53,067 nucleotides of DNA, from the NCBI RefSeq assembly GCF_000286955.2, contig NZ_AJYK02000048.1, positions 1-53,067 of the forward strand, given 5' to 3'. Position 1 is the stretch's first letter, and every line of letters begins with the position of its first letter. Positions 1 to 9,752 of the stretch are shown here, piece after piece. The DNA is from Vibrio rumoiensis 1S-45. Its GTDB lineage: Bacteria > Pseudomonadota > Gammaproteobacteria > Enterobacterales > Vibrionaceae. The position numbers and the translations under genes are program-made. The notes under the pieces were generated by a model. The model was not told where the DNA came from. It searched no databases and saw only the letters and a program-made list of their open reading frames with translations.

Positions 1-19
1 AGTCTCTCCGACCGCACCA
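1..19 (+). tRNA. 3' end of a tRNA gene (possibly tRNA-Leu), cut by the window edge
   Basis: The first 19 bases end in ACCGCACCA and read as a T-stem 3' strand (CTCTC), an acceptor 3' strand (CGACCGC), a discriminator A and an encoded CCA. A strong terminator begins seven bases later. An acceptor of the GCGG...CCGC-ACCA kind is common in leucine tRNAs, so Leu is a guess. In E. coli a tRNA cluster lies beside the ubiF/miaB region, which fits. The anticodon is outside the window. Confidence 0.65.
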
Positions 20-25
20 TGATTC

Positions 26-58
26 ACAACAAAGCCCACTTTATGTGGGCTTTGTTGT
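26..58 (+). terminator. Intrinsic terminator after the tRNA
   Basis: A perfect 14-bp stem (ACAACAAAGCCCAC, 26-39, with its complement at 45-58) encloses a 5-base loop. It sits immediately after the tRNA CCA end. The stem is A/T-rich at its base rather than followed by a long T run. Confidence 0.8.
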
Positions 59-204
59 ATCTATATCCAAGTAACTTGTATGAATAGCCAAAGCACTTCT
101 TTTCTTGATAACCCGCTCTCAATAACTTGCCGCATTTAATTTCATTCCAAGCCTGTTTATTGCATTATTAATGTGTGGCTTAATTTGAATATGAAAGGAT
201 TAAC

Positions 205-1239
205 GTGGACGCAATCTCTTTACTTGTAAGTGGTTATACACCAAACAATGAATCGACTGGGGTGTATCAAGCAATTCTCAATACGCAGAATGGACACGTC
301 AGTCTTGTTCCTACCGATATTGAACTCACTAATCCCTCTTATTTTGATGCTGTGGGTAAAAATATCACCATCATATCTGAAGTGAGTGAAGCTCAATCCC
401 CACAAATCGCTCAATATTCTTTGTCTAATCATCGTGTCTTATCAAGCTCAAACCTTACTGGGGATGCGCCTTGCTATGTTTCGGTCAATCAAACGCATCG
501 TTTAATCACAACCGCGCAATATGGGAGCGGACATATTGATATATTTGAATGCGATGAGTCATTAATGATAACGAATAAGATTCAAACGATAGATAGCCAA
601 AATTTAGACGCAATACAGACCCCTTCCCATGCCCATCAGGCATTTATCCTTGAACATAGCAAAACACTGGTTAGCGTAGATCTAGGACACGATAAAGTGG
701 TGTTCTACCCATCCAGTCCAACTGAAGCACTTTTTTCAACAGATAATAGACAAGCGATCCAATTGCCACCGTCAAGTGGTCCTCGCCACATGGTGTTTAA
801 TCACAATGAAGACATCGCATTGGTATTGTGTGAAATTTCAGAGCAATTGGTGACCTTGAAAAAAAATAATGGAGAATGGAAAATTAGCCGTAGCCAAGCG
901 GCGTTCCCTAATACGCTTAACGGGCAAGCGGGGGGCGCAATCAAGCTTTCTCCTGATCATCAATTTGTTTATCTAACCGGCCGCAAACAAAATATTATCA
1001 GCTATTTTAAATTCGATGATCTGACTGGTGACTTAAATTATCTAAATGCTATTGACTGCGGTGGAGATTTTCCGCGTGATTTTGCGATATCGCCTTGTGG
1101 TGAGTGGCTTGTGGTCGCCAATCAAAATAGCCATAACTTAACGAGCTTTAGACGTAATGTTATTAACGGTGAGTTGATGACAACCAATCAAAGCATTGCT
1201 ATGACAGCACCGGTTTGTGTGGCGTTTCAAGATAATTAA
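205..1239 (+). CDS. Lactonase-family beta-propeller protein (6-phosphogluconolactonase-like, YbhE/Pgl type)
   Basis: This 344-residue protein has the sequence character of the seven-bladed propeller lactonase family, which includes E. coli YbhE/Pgl and cycloisomerase-like enzymes. Recognisable family landmarks are SHAHQAF (141-147), GPRHMVFN (192-199) and a late PRDFAISP segment (about 288-295). No signal peptide is visible, so it should be cytoplasmic. The start is GTG, preceded by AAAGGA at a suitable distance. It stands alone, convergent with the Dph6-like gene. Whether its substrate is 6-phosphogluconolactone is unproven: many vibrios also carry a DevB-type lactonase beside zwf, so this protein may act on another sugar lactone. 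Confidence 0.8.
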   Translation: MDAISLLVSGYTPNNESTGVYQAILNTQNGHVSLVPTDIELTNPSYFDAVGKNITIISEVSEAQSPQIAQYSLSNHRVLSSSNLTGDAPCYVSVNQTHRLITTAQYGSGHIDIFECDESLMITNKIQTIDSQNLDAIQTPSHAHQAFILEHSKTLVSVDLGHDKVVFYPSSPTEALFSTDNRQAIQLPPSSGPRHMVFNHNEDIALVLCEISEQLVTLKKNNGEWKISRSQAAFPNTLNGQAGGAIKLSPDHQFVYLTGRKQNIISYFKFDDLTGDLNYLNAIDCGGDFPRDFAISPCGEWLVVANQNSHNLTSFRRNVINGELMTTNQSIAMTAPVCVAFQDN

Positions 1240-1268
1240 TAGCCTGCAAACCATATATCTAAGGCCAG

Positions 1269-1949
1269 TTAAGTGGTTAGGTGATAGCGTTGATGGTGAA
1301 AACGCTCATTTCTCTCAATATGTTCAAGTGATACTGTCAACTCACCGTTAAAGCATGGCGCTGACATTACGAGAGTATGAAACTCACCATCTTCTCCACA
1401 TAAATCACAAGATGGCGGTAATTCATTTAGTAGCGTTAGGTCATACCAACGACCGCAAAACTTGCCATCTAACTGAGTTGTATCAACCGTCACAAGCATT
1501 GTGCGAATACCAATATCAATAATTTCTTGTGCAAGCGTTGCAGTGTCTTGCCCCATTAAAGGGAAAAGACACTGCCAACCAGCAGGTTCTAGAAATCCTC
1601 GACGATATTCCATGATGCCATTGCAAAATAAATCACCAAAAGCGATAGCATCAAAAAGTAAATCACTGTCTTTTAATCCGCCAATAATCGTATTTTGATA
1701 AACTGCATTATCCGGAAACACTTCTGGTAGCGCTATTTCTATTAATGGTAAATTCGTCAGTTTTGCTTGCGCGCGAACAACCGCAAGTGGTGTGGCTTGA
1801 AAAGGCACTTCATCATCGACATAAGTGGTAAATAAACCTATAACGTCATAATTAGGATCAGCCATTAAGCGTATTAACGTTAAGGTGGAATCCTTTCCTG
1901 AAGACCAACTGACGATGGTTTTAATTGGCTTTTTATAATCCGAGGGCAT
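1269..1949 (-). CDS. Dph6-like PP-loop ATPase (adenine nucleotide alpha-hydrolase family)
   Basis: This 226-residue protein carries an N-type ATP-pyrophosphatase loop, SSGKDS (16-21). A conserved AFGDL lies at 103-107, and CGEDGEFHT at 184-192 matches the signature of diphthine-ammonia ligase (Dph6/MJ0570) proteins. Dph6 proper amidates diphthine on eukaryotic and archaeal EF-2. Bacteria lack diphthamide, so the bacterial substrate is unknown; an amide- or thio-transfer type reaction on an adenylated intermediate is the family expectation. Its first 17 bases overlap the end of ubiF, so it is probably translated from the same message. The assignment to the family is firm; the function is not known. 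Confidence 0.85.
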   Translation of the reverse strand: MPSDYKKPIKTIVSWSSGKDSTLTLIRLMADPNYDVIGLFTTYVDDEVPFQATPLAVVRAQAKLTNLPLIEIALPEVFPDNAVYQNTIIGGLKDSDLLFDAIAFGDLFCNGIMEYRRGFLEPAGWQCLFPLMGQDTATLAQEIIDIGIRTMLVTVDTTQLDGKFCGRWYDLTLLNELPPSCDLCGEDGEFHTLVMSAPCFNGELTVSLEHIERNERFHHQRYHLTT

Positions 1950-3114
1950 ACTTCAATACTTTCTTCTTAATATCTCCAGAATGCTCTGCCGCTTTTAAAA
2001 CGACGTTACGAACTAATTTCAATGGACCGATATCATTACTGAAGGTTTTATAAAAGAAATCCATTCCTGATTGCATTAAAAGGTTATCTGGACGACGCTG
2101 TTTTTGATAATCAACAAATGCGGCCTGCGAATCTAAACCTTTATCGGCAATGGTATCTAGTAAAGTTGCGACATCTTTAAAGCCAAGATTTACTCCCTGC
2201 CCTGCCAATGGATTGATGGTATGAGCCGCATCACCGATTACAACGCACCGGTTGGAAAAATAGGTTTGGGCATGTCTGCGCGTTAAAGGAAAGGAGCCTG
2301 CTTGTAAAACGTTAATGTCACCAAGTTCACTTGGGAATGCCGCTAATACTTCCCTACGTAGCGCTTCAGGCGACATGCCTTGAAGCTGTTTAATACGTTT
2401 AGGGCTGTCGTACCAAACCAAAGATCCTTGCTGATCTCCGGTAGCCGACGGCGCTAAAGGCAGAAAAGAACGAGGCCCAGTTGGAGTAAACCACTGCCAT
2501 GTGGTATCACGTAATGCGCCATTATCTAAAGGTGGCAATTCCACATTGATGAGCATACAACGCTGGCGATAATCCCACGCGGTAATACCAATATTGGCTT
2601 GTTGACGGACTTTAGAGTTCGCTCCGTCTGCGCCCACCACCCAACTCGCTTCAAGCGTATGGCCAGACTCAAGGTGAACAACATTCGAATCGTGACCAAA
2701 TTCAATATGCTGCAAACTTTCTGGGCACAATACGGTTAAATTAGGGTATTGCGAGAATTGTTCCCAAAGCCCTAATTGCATTAAACGGTTTTCTAGCATA
2801 TAGCCCAGTTTATCTAAGCCTAAATCGTGAGCATGGAAGCGCGTTCGGCATTCGGGATTCTCCCAAGTTTCCAGCCCTAGATATGGGCAAACTCGTTTTG
2901 ATTCAATAGAATCCCATGCACCAAGCTGAGTCAATAAATCCACCGAAGCTTTCGATATAGCCGACACTCGCAAATCCATAGGTTGTGATGGTTCAAAAGC
3001 TTCCGGCGCTTTTCCCTCTATCAACGCCACTGTTTTTTTCTGCTTGGCCAACCCTACGGCTAATGCCGCTCCCACCATGCCACCACCGATGATGACTACA
3101 TCAAACTTCGACAT
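1933..3114 (-). CDS. ubiF: 3-demethoxyubiquinol 3-hydroxylase (UbiF)
   Basis: UbiF is an FAD-dependent monooxygenase that hydroxylates C-6 of the quinone ring in ubiquinone synthesis. The 393-residue protein (E. coli 391) shows the N-terminal dinucleotide-binding loop IIGGGMVG (8-15), GADGANS (161-167), and the UbiH/COQ6 FAD signature GDAAHTINPLAGQG (294-307). The C-terminus KYALGL is the same as that of E. coli UbiF. It is divergent from miaB, as in E. coli, which favours UbiF over the paralogues UbiH and UbiI. The Dph6-like gene overlaps its 3' end. Confidence 0.9.
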   Translation of the reverse strand: MSKFDVVIIGGGMVGAALAVGLAKQKKTVALIEGKAPEAFEPSQPMDLRVSAISKASVDLLTQLGAWDSIESKRVCPYLGLETWENPECRTRFHAHDLGLDKLGYMLENRLMQLGLWEQFSQYPNLTVLCPESLQHIEFGHDSNVVHLESGHTLEASWVVGADGANSKVRQQANIGITAWDYRQRCMLINVELPPLDNGALRDTTWQWFTPTGPRSFLPLAPSATGDQQGSLVWYDSPKRIKQLQGMSPEALRREVLAAFPSELGDINVLQAGSFPLTRRHAQTYFSNRCVVIGDAAHTINPLAGQGVNLGFKDVATLLDTIADKGLDSQAAFVDYQKQRRPDNLLMQSGMDFFYKTFSNDIGPLKLVRNVVLKAAEHSGDIKKKVLKYALGL

Positions 3115-3229
3115 ATTTTATCTCATTAAAAAGCAATGTGTGTATTCTACGCTTTTCATATTACTTTTCAGCCATCACGTTCAAATTATTCAACTTCATC
3201 AACAAATATTACCTTAATTAAAATAGGTC

Positions 3230-3235
3230 TATAAT
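3230..3235 (+). promoter_or_regulatory. Candidate -10 element for miaB
   Basis: A perfect TATAAT lies about 160 bases upstream of the miaB start in the divergent ubiF-miaB region. No good -35 sits at the standard spacing, so the call rests on the -10 alone. If used, the message has a leader of about 150 bases with predicted hairpins. Confidence 0.4.
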
Positions 3236-3248
3236 AGAGGACTAAGCT

Positions 3249-3293
3249 TTGTTACTGCTAAGACCTAGTCAGGTAGGATTTAAAGCAGTACAA
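3249..3293 (+). other. Stem-loop in the miaB leader
   Basis: An outer stem pairs 3249-3259 (TTGTTACTGCT) with 3284-3293 (AGCAGTACAA) with one bulged base. An inner ACCT-AGTC-AGGT hairpin lies at 3263-3274. There is no T run, so it is not a terminator. Its role is unknown. Confidence 0.4.
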
Positions 3294-3395
3294 TACGCGG
3301 CTTGCTAGATCCTTGTTGAAATTACCAACTAAAATCTAGTTAATATGATGAGCAAAAGCTCAACCCAAAACTGATTTAATACGAGCGAATGTGAA

Positions 3396-4820
3396 ATGAG
3401 TAAGAAACTGCTAATTAAAACTTGGGGCTGTCAGATGAATGAGTACGATTCATCAAAAATGGCCGACTTACTAGGTGCCGCAAATGGATACGAGCTAACC
3501 GAAGATCCAGCGGAAGCAGACGTACTACTCCTTAATACATGTTCGATCCGTGAAAAAGCCCAAGAAAAGGTGTTCCATCAACTTGGTCGTTGGAAAACAT
3601 TAAAAGACAAAAAAGAAGGCGTTGTCATTGGTGTTGGTGGTTGTGTTGCCACTCAAGAAGGCGATCACATTCGTCAACGTGCGCCTTTTGTTGATGTCAT
3701 CTTCGGTCCTCAAACCTTGCACCGTTTGCCTGAAATGATCAAGCAATCACAAGCCAAAACTGGCCCAGTGATGGATATTTCATTCCCTGAAATCGAGAAG
3801 TTCGATAACCTTCCAGAGCCTAAAGCTGATGGCGTAACCGCGTTTGTCTCTATCATGGAAGGTTGTTCAAAATATTGTACTTTCTGCGTCGTGCCATACA
3901 CGCGTGGTGAAGAAGTCAGCCGCCCGCTCGATGATGTACTTTATGAAATTGCACAATTAGCAGAACAAGGTGTACGTGAAGTTAACCTGTTAGGTCAAAA
4001 CGTTAATGCTTATCGTGGCACTATGTATGATGGTGAGATTTGCTCGTTTGCTGAGCTTCTACGGTTAGTCGCCTCTATCGATGGTATCGACCGCGTACGC
4101 TTTACCACCAGCCATCCGCTAGAATTTACCGACGACATTATTGCAGTATATGAAGACACCCCTGAGCTAGTGAGCTTTTTACACTTGCCAGTTCAAAGTG
4201 GTTCAGATCGCATCTTAACCATGATGAAGCGCCCACATACCGCGATTGAATATAAATCAATCATTCGTAAACTACGTAAAGCGCGTCCTGACATTCAAAT
4301 TAGCTCTGATTTTATCATTGGCTTCCCAGGCGAATCGAAACAAGATTTCGCCGACACCATGAAGCTGATTAAAGATGTTGATTTTGATATGAGCTTTAGC
4401 TTTATCTACTCACCTCGCCCAGGTACACCTGCTGCTGACTATCCATGTGATACACCTGAGTCTGAGAAGAAAGAAAGATTGTATGAACTTCAACAACAAA
4501 TTAACTCACAAGCTATGCGATACTCTCGCTTAATGTTAGGCACTGAACAACGCATCTTAGTTGAAGGTCCATCGAAGAAAGATCTAATGCAGTTAAGTGG
4601 TCGCACTGAAAATAGCCGTGTGGTTAACTTTGAAGGCTCACCAGATTTAATTGGACAATTTGTGGATGTAGAAATTACTGAAGTACTGCCTAACTCATTA
4701 CGCGGTAAATTAATTCGCACAGAAGCAGAAATGGGGCTACGTTCTGTCGTCTCTCCAGCAGAAATGATTAAAAAAACACGTAAAGAAGATGAATTAGGGG
4801 TTGTTACTTTCACGCCTTAA
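3396..4820 (+). CDS. miaB: tRNA-2-methylthio-N6-isopentenyladenosine(37) synthase MiaB
   Basis: MiaB is a radical-SAM methylthiotransferase that converts i6A37 to ms2i6A37 in tRNAs reading UNN codons. The 474-residue protein has the three UPF0004 cluster cysteines C12, C49 and C83. The radical-SAM CxxxCxxC is C157, C161 and C164, at the same positions as in E. coli. A TRAM domain follows at about 380-445. It heads the miaB-ybeZ-ybeY-ybeX-lnt block. An imperfect 12-bp hairpin separates it from ybeZ. Confidence 0.97.
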   Translation: MSKKLLIKTWGCQMNEYDSSKMADLLGAANGYELTEDPAEADVLLLNTCSIREKAQEKVFHQLGRWKTLKDKKEGVVIGVGGCVATQEGDHIRQRAPFVDVIFGPQTLHRLPEMIKQSQAKTGPVMDISFPEIEKFDNLPEPKADGVTAFVSIMEGCSKYCTFCVVPYTRGEEVSRPLDDVLYEIAQLAEQGVREVNLLGQNVNAYRGTMYDGEICSFAELLRLVASIDGIDRVRFTTSHPLEFTDDIIAVYEDTPELVSFLHLPVQSGSDRILTMMKRPHTAIEYKSIIRKLRKARPDIQISSDFIIGFPGESKQDFADTMKLIKDVDFDMSFSFIYSPRPGTPAADYPCDTPESEKKERLYELQQQINSQAMRYSRLMLGTEQRILVEGPSKKDLMQLSGRTENSRVVNFEGSPDLIGQFVDVEITEVLPNSLRGKLIRTEAEMGLRSVVSPAEMIKKTRKEDELGVVTFTP

Positions 4821-4853
4821 CACCATCTTAATAAATAAGATAAGTTAACTATG

Positions 4854-4886
4854 ACGATTCTTACGTTATCAAGGCGTGAGAATCGT
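4854..4886 (+). other. Hairpin between miaB and ybeZ
   Basis: A 12-bp stem (ACGATTCTTACG at 4854-4865, CGTGAGAATCGT at 4875-4886, one G-T pair) has a 9-base loop. No T run follows on the plus strand. It could be an RNA-processing or stability element within the operon. Confidence 0.4.
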
Positions 4887-4903
4887 TAATCTGTGAGGGA
4901 ACA

Positions 4904-6031
4904 GTGAGTAATAAAATTGTCACGCTAGAAATCAACTTAGAACCTTCCGATAACCACAGACTCTCAAGTTTATGTGGTCCTTTTGATGACAACATCAAAC
5001 ATCTTGAACGCCGTTTAGGTGTGGAAATTAACCACCGTAGCCAATTTTTCACCATTACAGGCAAGCCTCATACAACGGCAGCTGCACTTGAAATTATTAA
5101 AGATTTATACGTTGAGACCGCTCCTGTACGTGGTGTCATTCCGGATATAGATCCTGAGCATATTCATTTAGCGGTAAAAGAATCGGGCATTCTTGAACAA
5201 CACCAAGAACAGCCGATGGAATACGGCAAAGAAGTATTCATTAAAACCAAAAAAGGTGTCATTAAACCGAGAACCCCAAATCAAGGTCAATACTTGGTGA
5301 ACATGGTGACTCACGACATTACCTTTGGTATTGGACCAGCAGGAACAGGTAAAACCTATTTAGCGGTCGCAGCGGCAGTAGATGCCTTAGAGCGCCAAGA
5401 AATTCGTCGCATCCTTTTGACACGCCCAGCAGTAGAAGCCGGTGAAAAACTTGGATTCTTGCCAGGTGATTTAAGCCAAAAAGTCGACCCATACTTACGC
5501 CCTTTATATGATGCATTATTTGAAATGCTTGGGTTTGAGCGTGTTGAGAAGTTAATTGAACGCAACGTAATTGAAGTGGCTCCACTGGCCTATATGCGTG
5601 GGCGAACTTTAAACGATGCCTTTATTATTTTAGATGAAAGCCAAAATACCACCGTTGAACAAATGAAAATGTTTTTAACGCGTATTGGTTTTAATTCTCG
5701 TGCCGTGATCACCGGTGATGTGACTCAGATTGACTTGCCTCGTGGTGCTCGTTCTGGGCTTCGCCATGCGATTGAAGTGCTCTCTGGTGTGGAAGAAATC
5801 AGCTTTAACTTCTTCCTTGCTGACGATGTGGTACGTCATCCTGTTGTCGCACGTATTGTCAATGCGTACGAGAAGTGGGAAGCGCAAGATTTAAAAGAGA
5901 AAAAAGACATTGAGAGACGCCACCGCAAAGAAAGAGAACAGCGCGAAGCCCAAGCAGCCGCTTTGTTTTCTGCGTCACAAGCTCAATCAAACACCGTTCA
6001 TCATGAACAACCCAACACAGATTCTGAATAA
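4904..6031 (+). CDS. ybeZ: PhoH-like ATPase YbeZ
   Basis: This 375-residue PhoH-family P-loop ATPase has Walker A GPAGTGKT (144-151) and Walker B ILDESQN (242-248). The region around residues 10-75 is the KH-like segment usual in YbeZ. The charged C-terminal tail (about 325-375) is low complexity. YbeZ is a partner of the rRNA-maturation endonuclease YbeY, encoded 17 bases downstream. The start is GTG, preceded by GAGGGA. Confidence 0.93.
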   Translation: MSNKIVTLEINLEPSDNHRLSSLCGPFDDNIKHLERRLGVEINHRSQFFTITGKPHTTAAALEIIKDLYVETAPVRGVIPDIDPEHIHLAVKESGILEQHQEQPMEYGKEVFIKTKKGVIKPRTPNQGQYLVNMVTHDITFGIGPAGTGKTYLAVAAAVDALERQEIRRILLTRPAVEAGEKLGFLPGDLSQKVDPYLRPLYDALFEMLGFERVEKLIERNVIEVAPLAYMRGRTLNDAFIILDESQNTTVEQMKMFLTRIGFNSRAVITGDVTQIDLPRGARSGLRHAIEVLSGVEEISFNFFLADDVVRHPVVARIVNAYEKWEAQDLKEKKDIERRHRKEREQREAQAAALFSASQAQSNTVHHEQPNTDSE

Positions 6032-6048
6032 GGTGATTTAGGCAGATT

Positions 6049-6510
6049 ATGACGATTGAACTCGACCTACAAATCGCTGTCGAAAATACAGACAGCCTTC
6101 CTAGTGAAGTGCAATTACAACAATGGTTAGACTCTGCCATTACCCTTTTTCAGCCACAAGCAGAAGTAACGATTCGGATTGTTGAGCGAGAAGAAAGCCA
6201 ACAATTAAACCGTGACTATCGAGGTATAGATAAGCCAACTAACGTGCTATCTTTTCCTTTTGAAGCACCTCCGGGTATTGAAATTGACTTACTTGGCGAC
6301 TTGGTAATTTGTAAACAAGTAGTTGAAACCGAAGCTAAAGAGCAAGGTAAACCATTACATGCCCACTGGGCACATATGGTTGTACACGGCTCTCTTCATC
6401 TGCTAGGTTATGATCATATTGAAGACGAAGAAGCCGATGAGATGGAAGGCATAGAAACCGAAATCATGCAAAAACTCGGTTTTGATGACCCTTATATTTC
6501 TGAGAAATAA
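6049..6510 (+). CDS. ybeY: Endoribonuclease YbeY (16S rRNA maturation)
   Basis: YbeY is a zinc-dependent endoribonuclease needed for 16S rRNA 3'-end maturation and 70S quality control. The 153-residue protein carries the UPF0054 metal motif [11 protein letters not shown] (113-123), with H113, H117 and H123 as zinc ligands. It sits between ybeZ and ybeX in the conserved order. Confidence 0.95.
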   Translation: MTIELDLQIAVENTDSLPSEVQLQQWLDSAITLFQPQAEVTIRIVEREESQQLNRDYRGIDKPTNVLSFPFEAPPGIEIDLLGDLVICKQVVETEAKEQGKPLHAHWAHMVVHGSLHLLGYDHIEDEEADEMEGIETEIMQKLGFDDPYISEK

Positions 6511-6533
6511 GAAGAATAAACGAAAGGTAGAAC

Positions 6534-6555
6534 CAGAATATTGATTCTGCTTTTT
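6534..6555 (+). terminator. Weak terminator-like hairpin before ybeX
   Basis: A 6-bp stem (CAGAAT at 6534-6539, ATTCTG at 6544-6549) with a 4-base loop is followed by CTTTTT. It is short, so read-through into ybeX is likely; it may lower expression of ybeX-lnt. Confidence 0.35.
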
Positions 6556-6599
6556 ATAACGCGCTATCCGTTTTTGGTAGTAACGACAAAAGAGTAAAC

Positions 6600-7505
6600 A
6601 TGAACGACAGTAACTCACCTTCCCATTCGGAAGGCAACGATAAATCTGAAGGTCCCAGTAGAAAGTCCTTCTTCGAACGCTTAGCTCATATATTCCAAGC
6701 CGATCCTAAAGATCGCCAAGAGTTAGTCGAAGTATTCCGTGATTCAGAAGAAAATGATCTCATTGACCCTGATACACGAGATATGCTCGAAGGAGTGATG
6801 GAAATCTCTGAGATGCGAGTACGTGACATCATGATCCCGCGCTCACAAATGGTCACCATCAACCGTGATTACGACCTAGATTCTCTTGCAACCTTAATCA
6901 TTGATGCAACGCACTCACGTTACCCAGTGATTAATGAAGATAAAGATCATATCGAAGGCATTTTACTTGCCAAAGATTTATTACGCTACCTAGTGGCAGA
7001 CAGTACTGCATTCACATTAAGCGAAGTGGTTCGCCCGGCAGTCGTTGTCCCCGAAAGTAAGCGGGTTGATCGACTTTTAAAAGAATTCCGTGAAGAGCGC
7101 TACCACATGGCCGTCGTTGTTGATGAGTTTGGAAGCGTATCTGGCTTAGTCACCATTGAAGATATCCTTGAAGAGATTGTTGGCGAAATTGAAGACGAAT
7201 TCGATGATGAAGAATCTGCTGACATTCGCCAATTAAGTAAGCATACGTTTTCAGTGAAAGCGTTAACTGACATCGACGATTTCAATGATACCTTCAACAC
7301 AAAATACAGTGACGAAGAAGTCGATACGGTGGGTGGGTTAGTCACACTTGCATTTGGTCATTTACCTGAACGTGGTGAAGTGGTTGAGTTGGAAGGTTAT
7401 GTTTTTAAAGTGACCGCTTCAGACAACCGAAAAGTGATTCAATTACAAGTTACCATACCAAACAATTCGGAAACCAACCTTGAGCCTGAAACTCAAGATA
7501 ATTAG
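6600..7505 (+). CDS. ybeX: CorC/YbeX family CBS-domain protein
   Basis: This 301-residue cytoplasmic protein has two CBS domains (about 75-200) and a C-terminal CorC/HlyC domain (about 215-290). There is no DUF21 membrane domain, as expected for CorC/YbeX. CorC was linked to Mg2+/Co2+ efflux with CorA; YbeX is also tied to ribosome metabolism through its neighbours ybeZ and ybeY. Lnt follows 21 bases later. Confidence 0.92.
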   Translation: MNDSNSPSHSEGNDKSEGPSRKSFFERLAHIFQADPKDRQELVEVFRDSEENDLIDPDTRDMLEGVMEISEMRVRDIMIPRSQMVTINRDYDLDSLATLIIDATHSRYPVINEDKDHIEGILLAKDLLRYLVADSTAFTLSEVVRPAVVVPESKRVDRLLKEFREERYHMAVVVDEFGSVSGLVTIEDILEEIVGEIEDEFDDEESADIRQLSKHTFSVKALTDIDDFNDTFNTKYSDEEVDTVGGLVTLAFGHLPERGEVVELEGYVFKVTASDNRKVIQLQVTIPNNSETNLEPETQDN

Positions 7506-7526
7506 CCAGTGAAGCCATTTTAGCTT

Positions 7527-9041
7527 ATGAATAAACATTGGATTTCGCGCATGGGGCGGCCTTTATTGGCCGCTTTTGTTGGCGCAACCACAACGCTCGC
7601 TTTTGCTCCTTTCTCTTATTGGCCTGTTGCCATTTTAAGCCCATTTATTCTTTTACTCCTCTTACACAAGCAATCCGCTAAAGCTGGTTTTTGGATTGCT
7701 TTTGCGTGGGGTATTGGACAATTTGGCACTGGTATCAACTGGGTTCATGTCAGTATTGATACTTTTGGTGGCATGCCAAAAATAGCCAGTGTCACTTTGA
7801 TGACATTTTTAGTTGCTTATTTATCCATTTATCCTGCTATTTTTGGTGGGGTATTAAATCGATTTTTCCCGCAAGCGAATCGTCGTCGCTTACTGATTGC
7901 TGCACCAATTATCTGGTTACTAACCGAATGGTTACGTGGTTGGGTTATGACTGGCTTTCCTTGGTTATGGTTAGGCTACAGCCAAATAGATAGCCCACTG
8001 AATGGTTTTGCCCCTGTCTCCGGAGTGGAAGCCATTACTTTATCACTCTGGCTTATTGCCGGCAGTTTGGCTTATCTTGTCTTTACTCGTAAATGGCAAT
8101 ATATGGCCATCCCGGTCACGGTATTCGCTCTAAGCTACGGTTTAAATCAAGTGCTATGGGTTAAACCGAATCCTGACAGTAAAACCTCATTTGCTTTGAT
8201 CCAAGGTAATATTGATCAGAAGAAGAAATGGTTACCGAGCCATCGCTGGCCAACCTTAATGAAGTATACCGATCTAAGCCGTGCCAATTGGGATGCCGAT
8301 ATTGTCATTTGGCCTGAAGCTGCCATTCCAGCAATAGAACAAGAACTACCAGCATTTCTGAGAAATCTTGATACTGCCGCACGCCAAAACAGTACTGCTT
8401 TAATCACTGGCGTTATTTCACAAGACTCGATGGGACGTTATTACAATAGCGTGTTAACACTTGGTGATAATAATGCCGATCCTTACGATTACGATTCTGA
8501 AATTCGCTACAGTAAACATCACCTCCTACCGTTTGGTGAATTTGTGCCTTTTGGTGACTTATTACGACCTATCGCGCCGTTCTTTAATTTGCCGATGTCA
8601 TCATTTCAACGTGGCGACTTCATTCAACCCAATTTAATTGCACATGGCCGCCATCTATTAGCTGCACTCTGTTATGAAATTATTTTCAGCGAACAAGTTC
8701 GTCAAAATGTTACGAAAGATACCGACTTTATTTTGACCTTGTCCAATGACGCCTGGTTTGGTCACTCCATTGGTCCGTTGCAACATATGGAAATAGCCCG
8801 TATGCGTGCACTCGAACTCGGGAAACCTCTAATTCGAGCGACCAATAATGGTGTTACTGCCGTGACCGATTACAAAGGTAAGATCATCAAGCAGGTTCCT
8901 CAGTTTCAAACCGAAGTGCTAAGAGTCGATGTGGAATCCACTACAGGTAACACACCTTATAGAACGCTAGGTTCGTGGTTACTGTACCTATGGAGTTTAT
9001 TAGGTTTAGGTGGGATTTGGCTAAAACGTCACAGCCATTAA
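7527..9041 (+). CDS. lnt: Apolipoprotein N-acyltransferase Lnt
   Basis: Lnt is the inner-membrane enzyme that adds the third acyl chain to the N-terminal cysteine of lipoproteins. The 504-residue protein has multiple N-terminal membrane segments (about 10-210), a periplasmic carbon-nitrogen hydrolase domain and a last membrane helix near 485. The catalytic triad is recognisable as E264 (in WPEAAIP), K330 (before HHLLPFGEF) and C382 (in LCYEII). Substrates in this window include LptE, RlpA, YajG, ApbE and MltA. Confidence 0.96.
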   Translation: MNKHWISRMGRPLLAAFVGATTTLAFAPFSYWPVAILSPFILLLLLHKQSAKAGFWIAFAWGIGQFGTGINWVHVSIDTFGGMPKIASVTLMTFLVAYLSIYPAIFGGVLNRFFPQANRRRLLIAAPIIWLLTEWLRGWVMTGFPWLWLGYSQIDSPLNGFAPVSGVEAITLSLWLIAGSLAYLVFTRKWQYMAIPVTVFALSYGLNQVLWVKPNPDSKTSFALIQGNIDQKKKWLPSHRWPTLMKYTDLSRANWDADIVIWPEAAIPAIEQELPAFLRNLDTAARQNSTALITGVISQDSMGRYYNSVLTLGDNNADPYDYDSEIRYSKHHLLPFGEFVPFGDLLRPIAPFFNLPMSSFQRGDFIQPNLIAHGRHLLAALCYEIIFSEQVRQNVTKDTDFILTLSNDAWFGHSIGPLQHMEIARMRALELGKPLIRATNNGVTAVTDYKGKIIKQVPQFQTEVLRVDVESTTGNTPYRTLGSWLLYLWSLLGLGGIWLKRHSH

Positions 9042-9053
9042 AAATATGAAATG

Positions 9054-9080
9054 CCCCCTTTCAAAAAGTCTGTAAGGGGG
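9054..9080 (-). terminator. Hairpin between convergent lnt and ybeL
   Basis: A 7-bp stem (CCCCCTT at 9054-9060, AAGGGGG at 9074-9080) has a 13-base loop. Read on the minus strand it is followed by a T-rich stretch, so it may end ybeL transcripts. It is weak in the lnt direction. Confidence 0.4.
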
Positions 9081-9108
9081 TGAGGTGAAACAAGATTAAT
9101 AACGCACT

Positions 9109-9591
9109 TTATGGCTTTAAAGGCACTCGAGTAAAGGCGTGATTTCCGCATTGTAAACATGGAGTGATTTCACTAGGGTGGGTAAATTCTTGCCTGTGAC
9201 CACATTTTTCACAGATCAGTGCGCCCAGACCAATAACATCACCAACTTCATACAAACCTTTATGTTCAATATCTTGAAAAACTTCAAACCACTCTATTTG
9301 TGTTTTATCGGTAATATCAAGTAAACCTTGCCAGATAGTTTCTGAAACCATTCGATAAAAAGGATCGTCGGGATACGATTCTTTACTTGATTGGTAATTG
9401 TCTGAAAACTCTTTCAGATCCGATTTTACATATTCCGAAATCAGTGCAAATTCGTCCTTCGTCATGTCTTTGGCAGCATCGACCATTTTGCTCGGTGTTT
9501 CTAACGATTTATTCAGCTCTTCTGGAGTATGTTTCAAGCTTTCAATAACTTGATTTAGCACTTGCTTATAATCTTGATTACGCTTTGTCAT
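9109..9591 (-). CDS. ybeL: YbeL-family zinc-ribbon protein (DUF1451)
   Basis: This 160-residue protein has a mostly helical, charged N-terminal part and a C-terminal zinc ribbon with C127/C130 and C145/C148. It matches the DUF1451/YbeL family, whose function is unknown. It is divergent from leuS, as ybeL is in E. coli. No signal peptide or membrane segment is visible. Confidence 0.85.
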   Translation of the reverse strand: MTKRNQDYKQVLNQVIESLKHTPEELNKSLETPSKMVDAAKDMTKDEFALISEYVKSDLKEFSDNYQSSKESYPDDPFYRMVSETIWQGLLDITDKTQIEWFEVFQDIEHKGLYEVGDVIGLGALICEKCGHRQEFTHPSEITPCLQCGNHAFTRVPLKP

Positions 9592-9752
9592 AGGTATCTC
9601 CTTTTTCTGAATAGAGTCACTTGGGTATATTATAACATTGGCTATTGTTGAGCGTGACCCCTTTAAGGTATTCTATGCTGATCAAGTATTATCGGATTTT
9701 ACCGATCTCACAAATCTACGATAACCGGATATCATCGATGCAAGGGCATAAC

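Noticed and set aside
3345..3374. Nine-codon upstream reading frame before miaB
   Set aside because: It has no ribosome binding site, and its codons show no amino-acid bias that would suggest a leader peptide.
4490..4813. Antisense open frame of 107 codons inside miaB
   Set aside because: It is a shadow of miaB with no ribosome site and no recognisable protein; the same holds for the other long antisense frames, such as 11477-11821 in leuS and 14333-14686 over rsfS.
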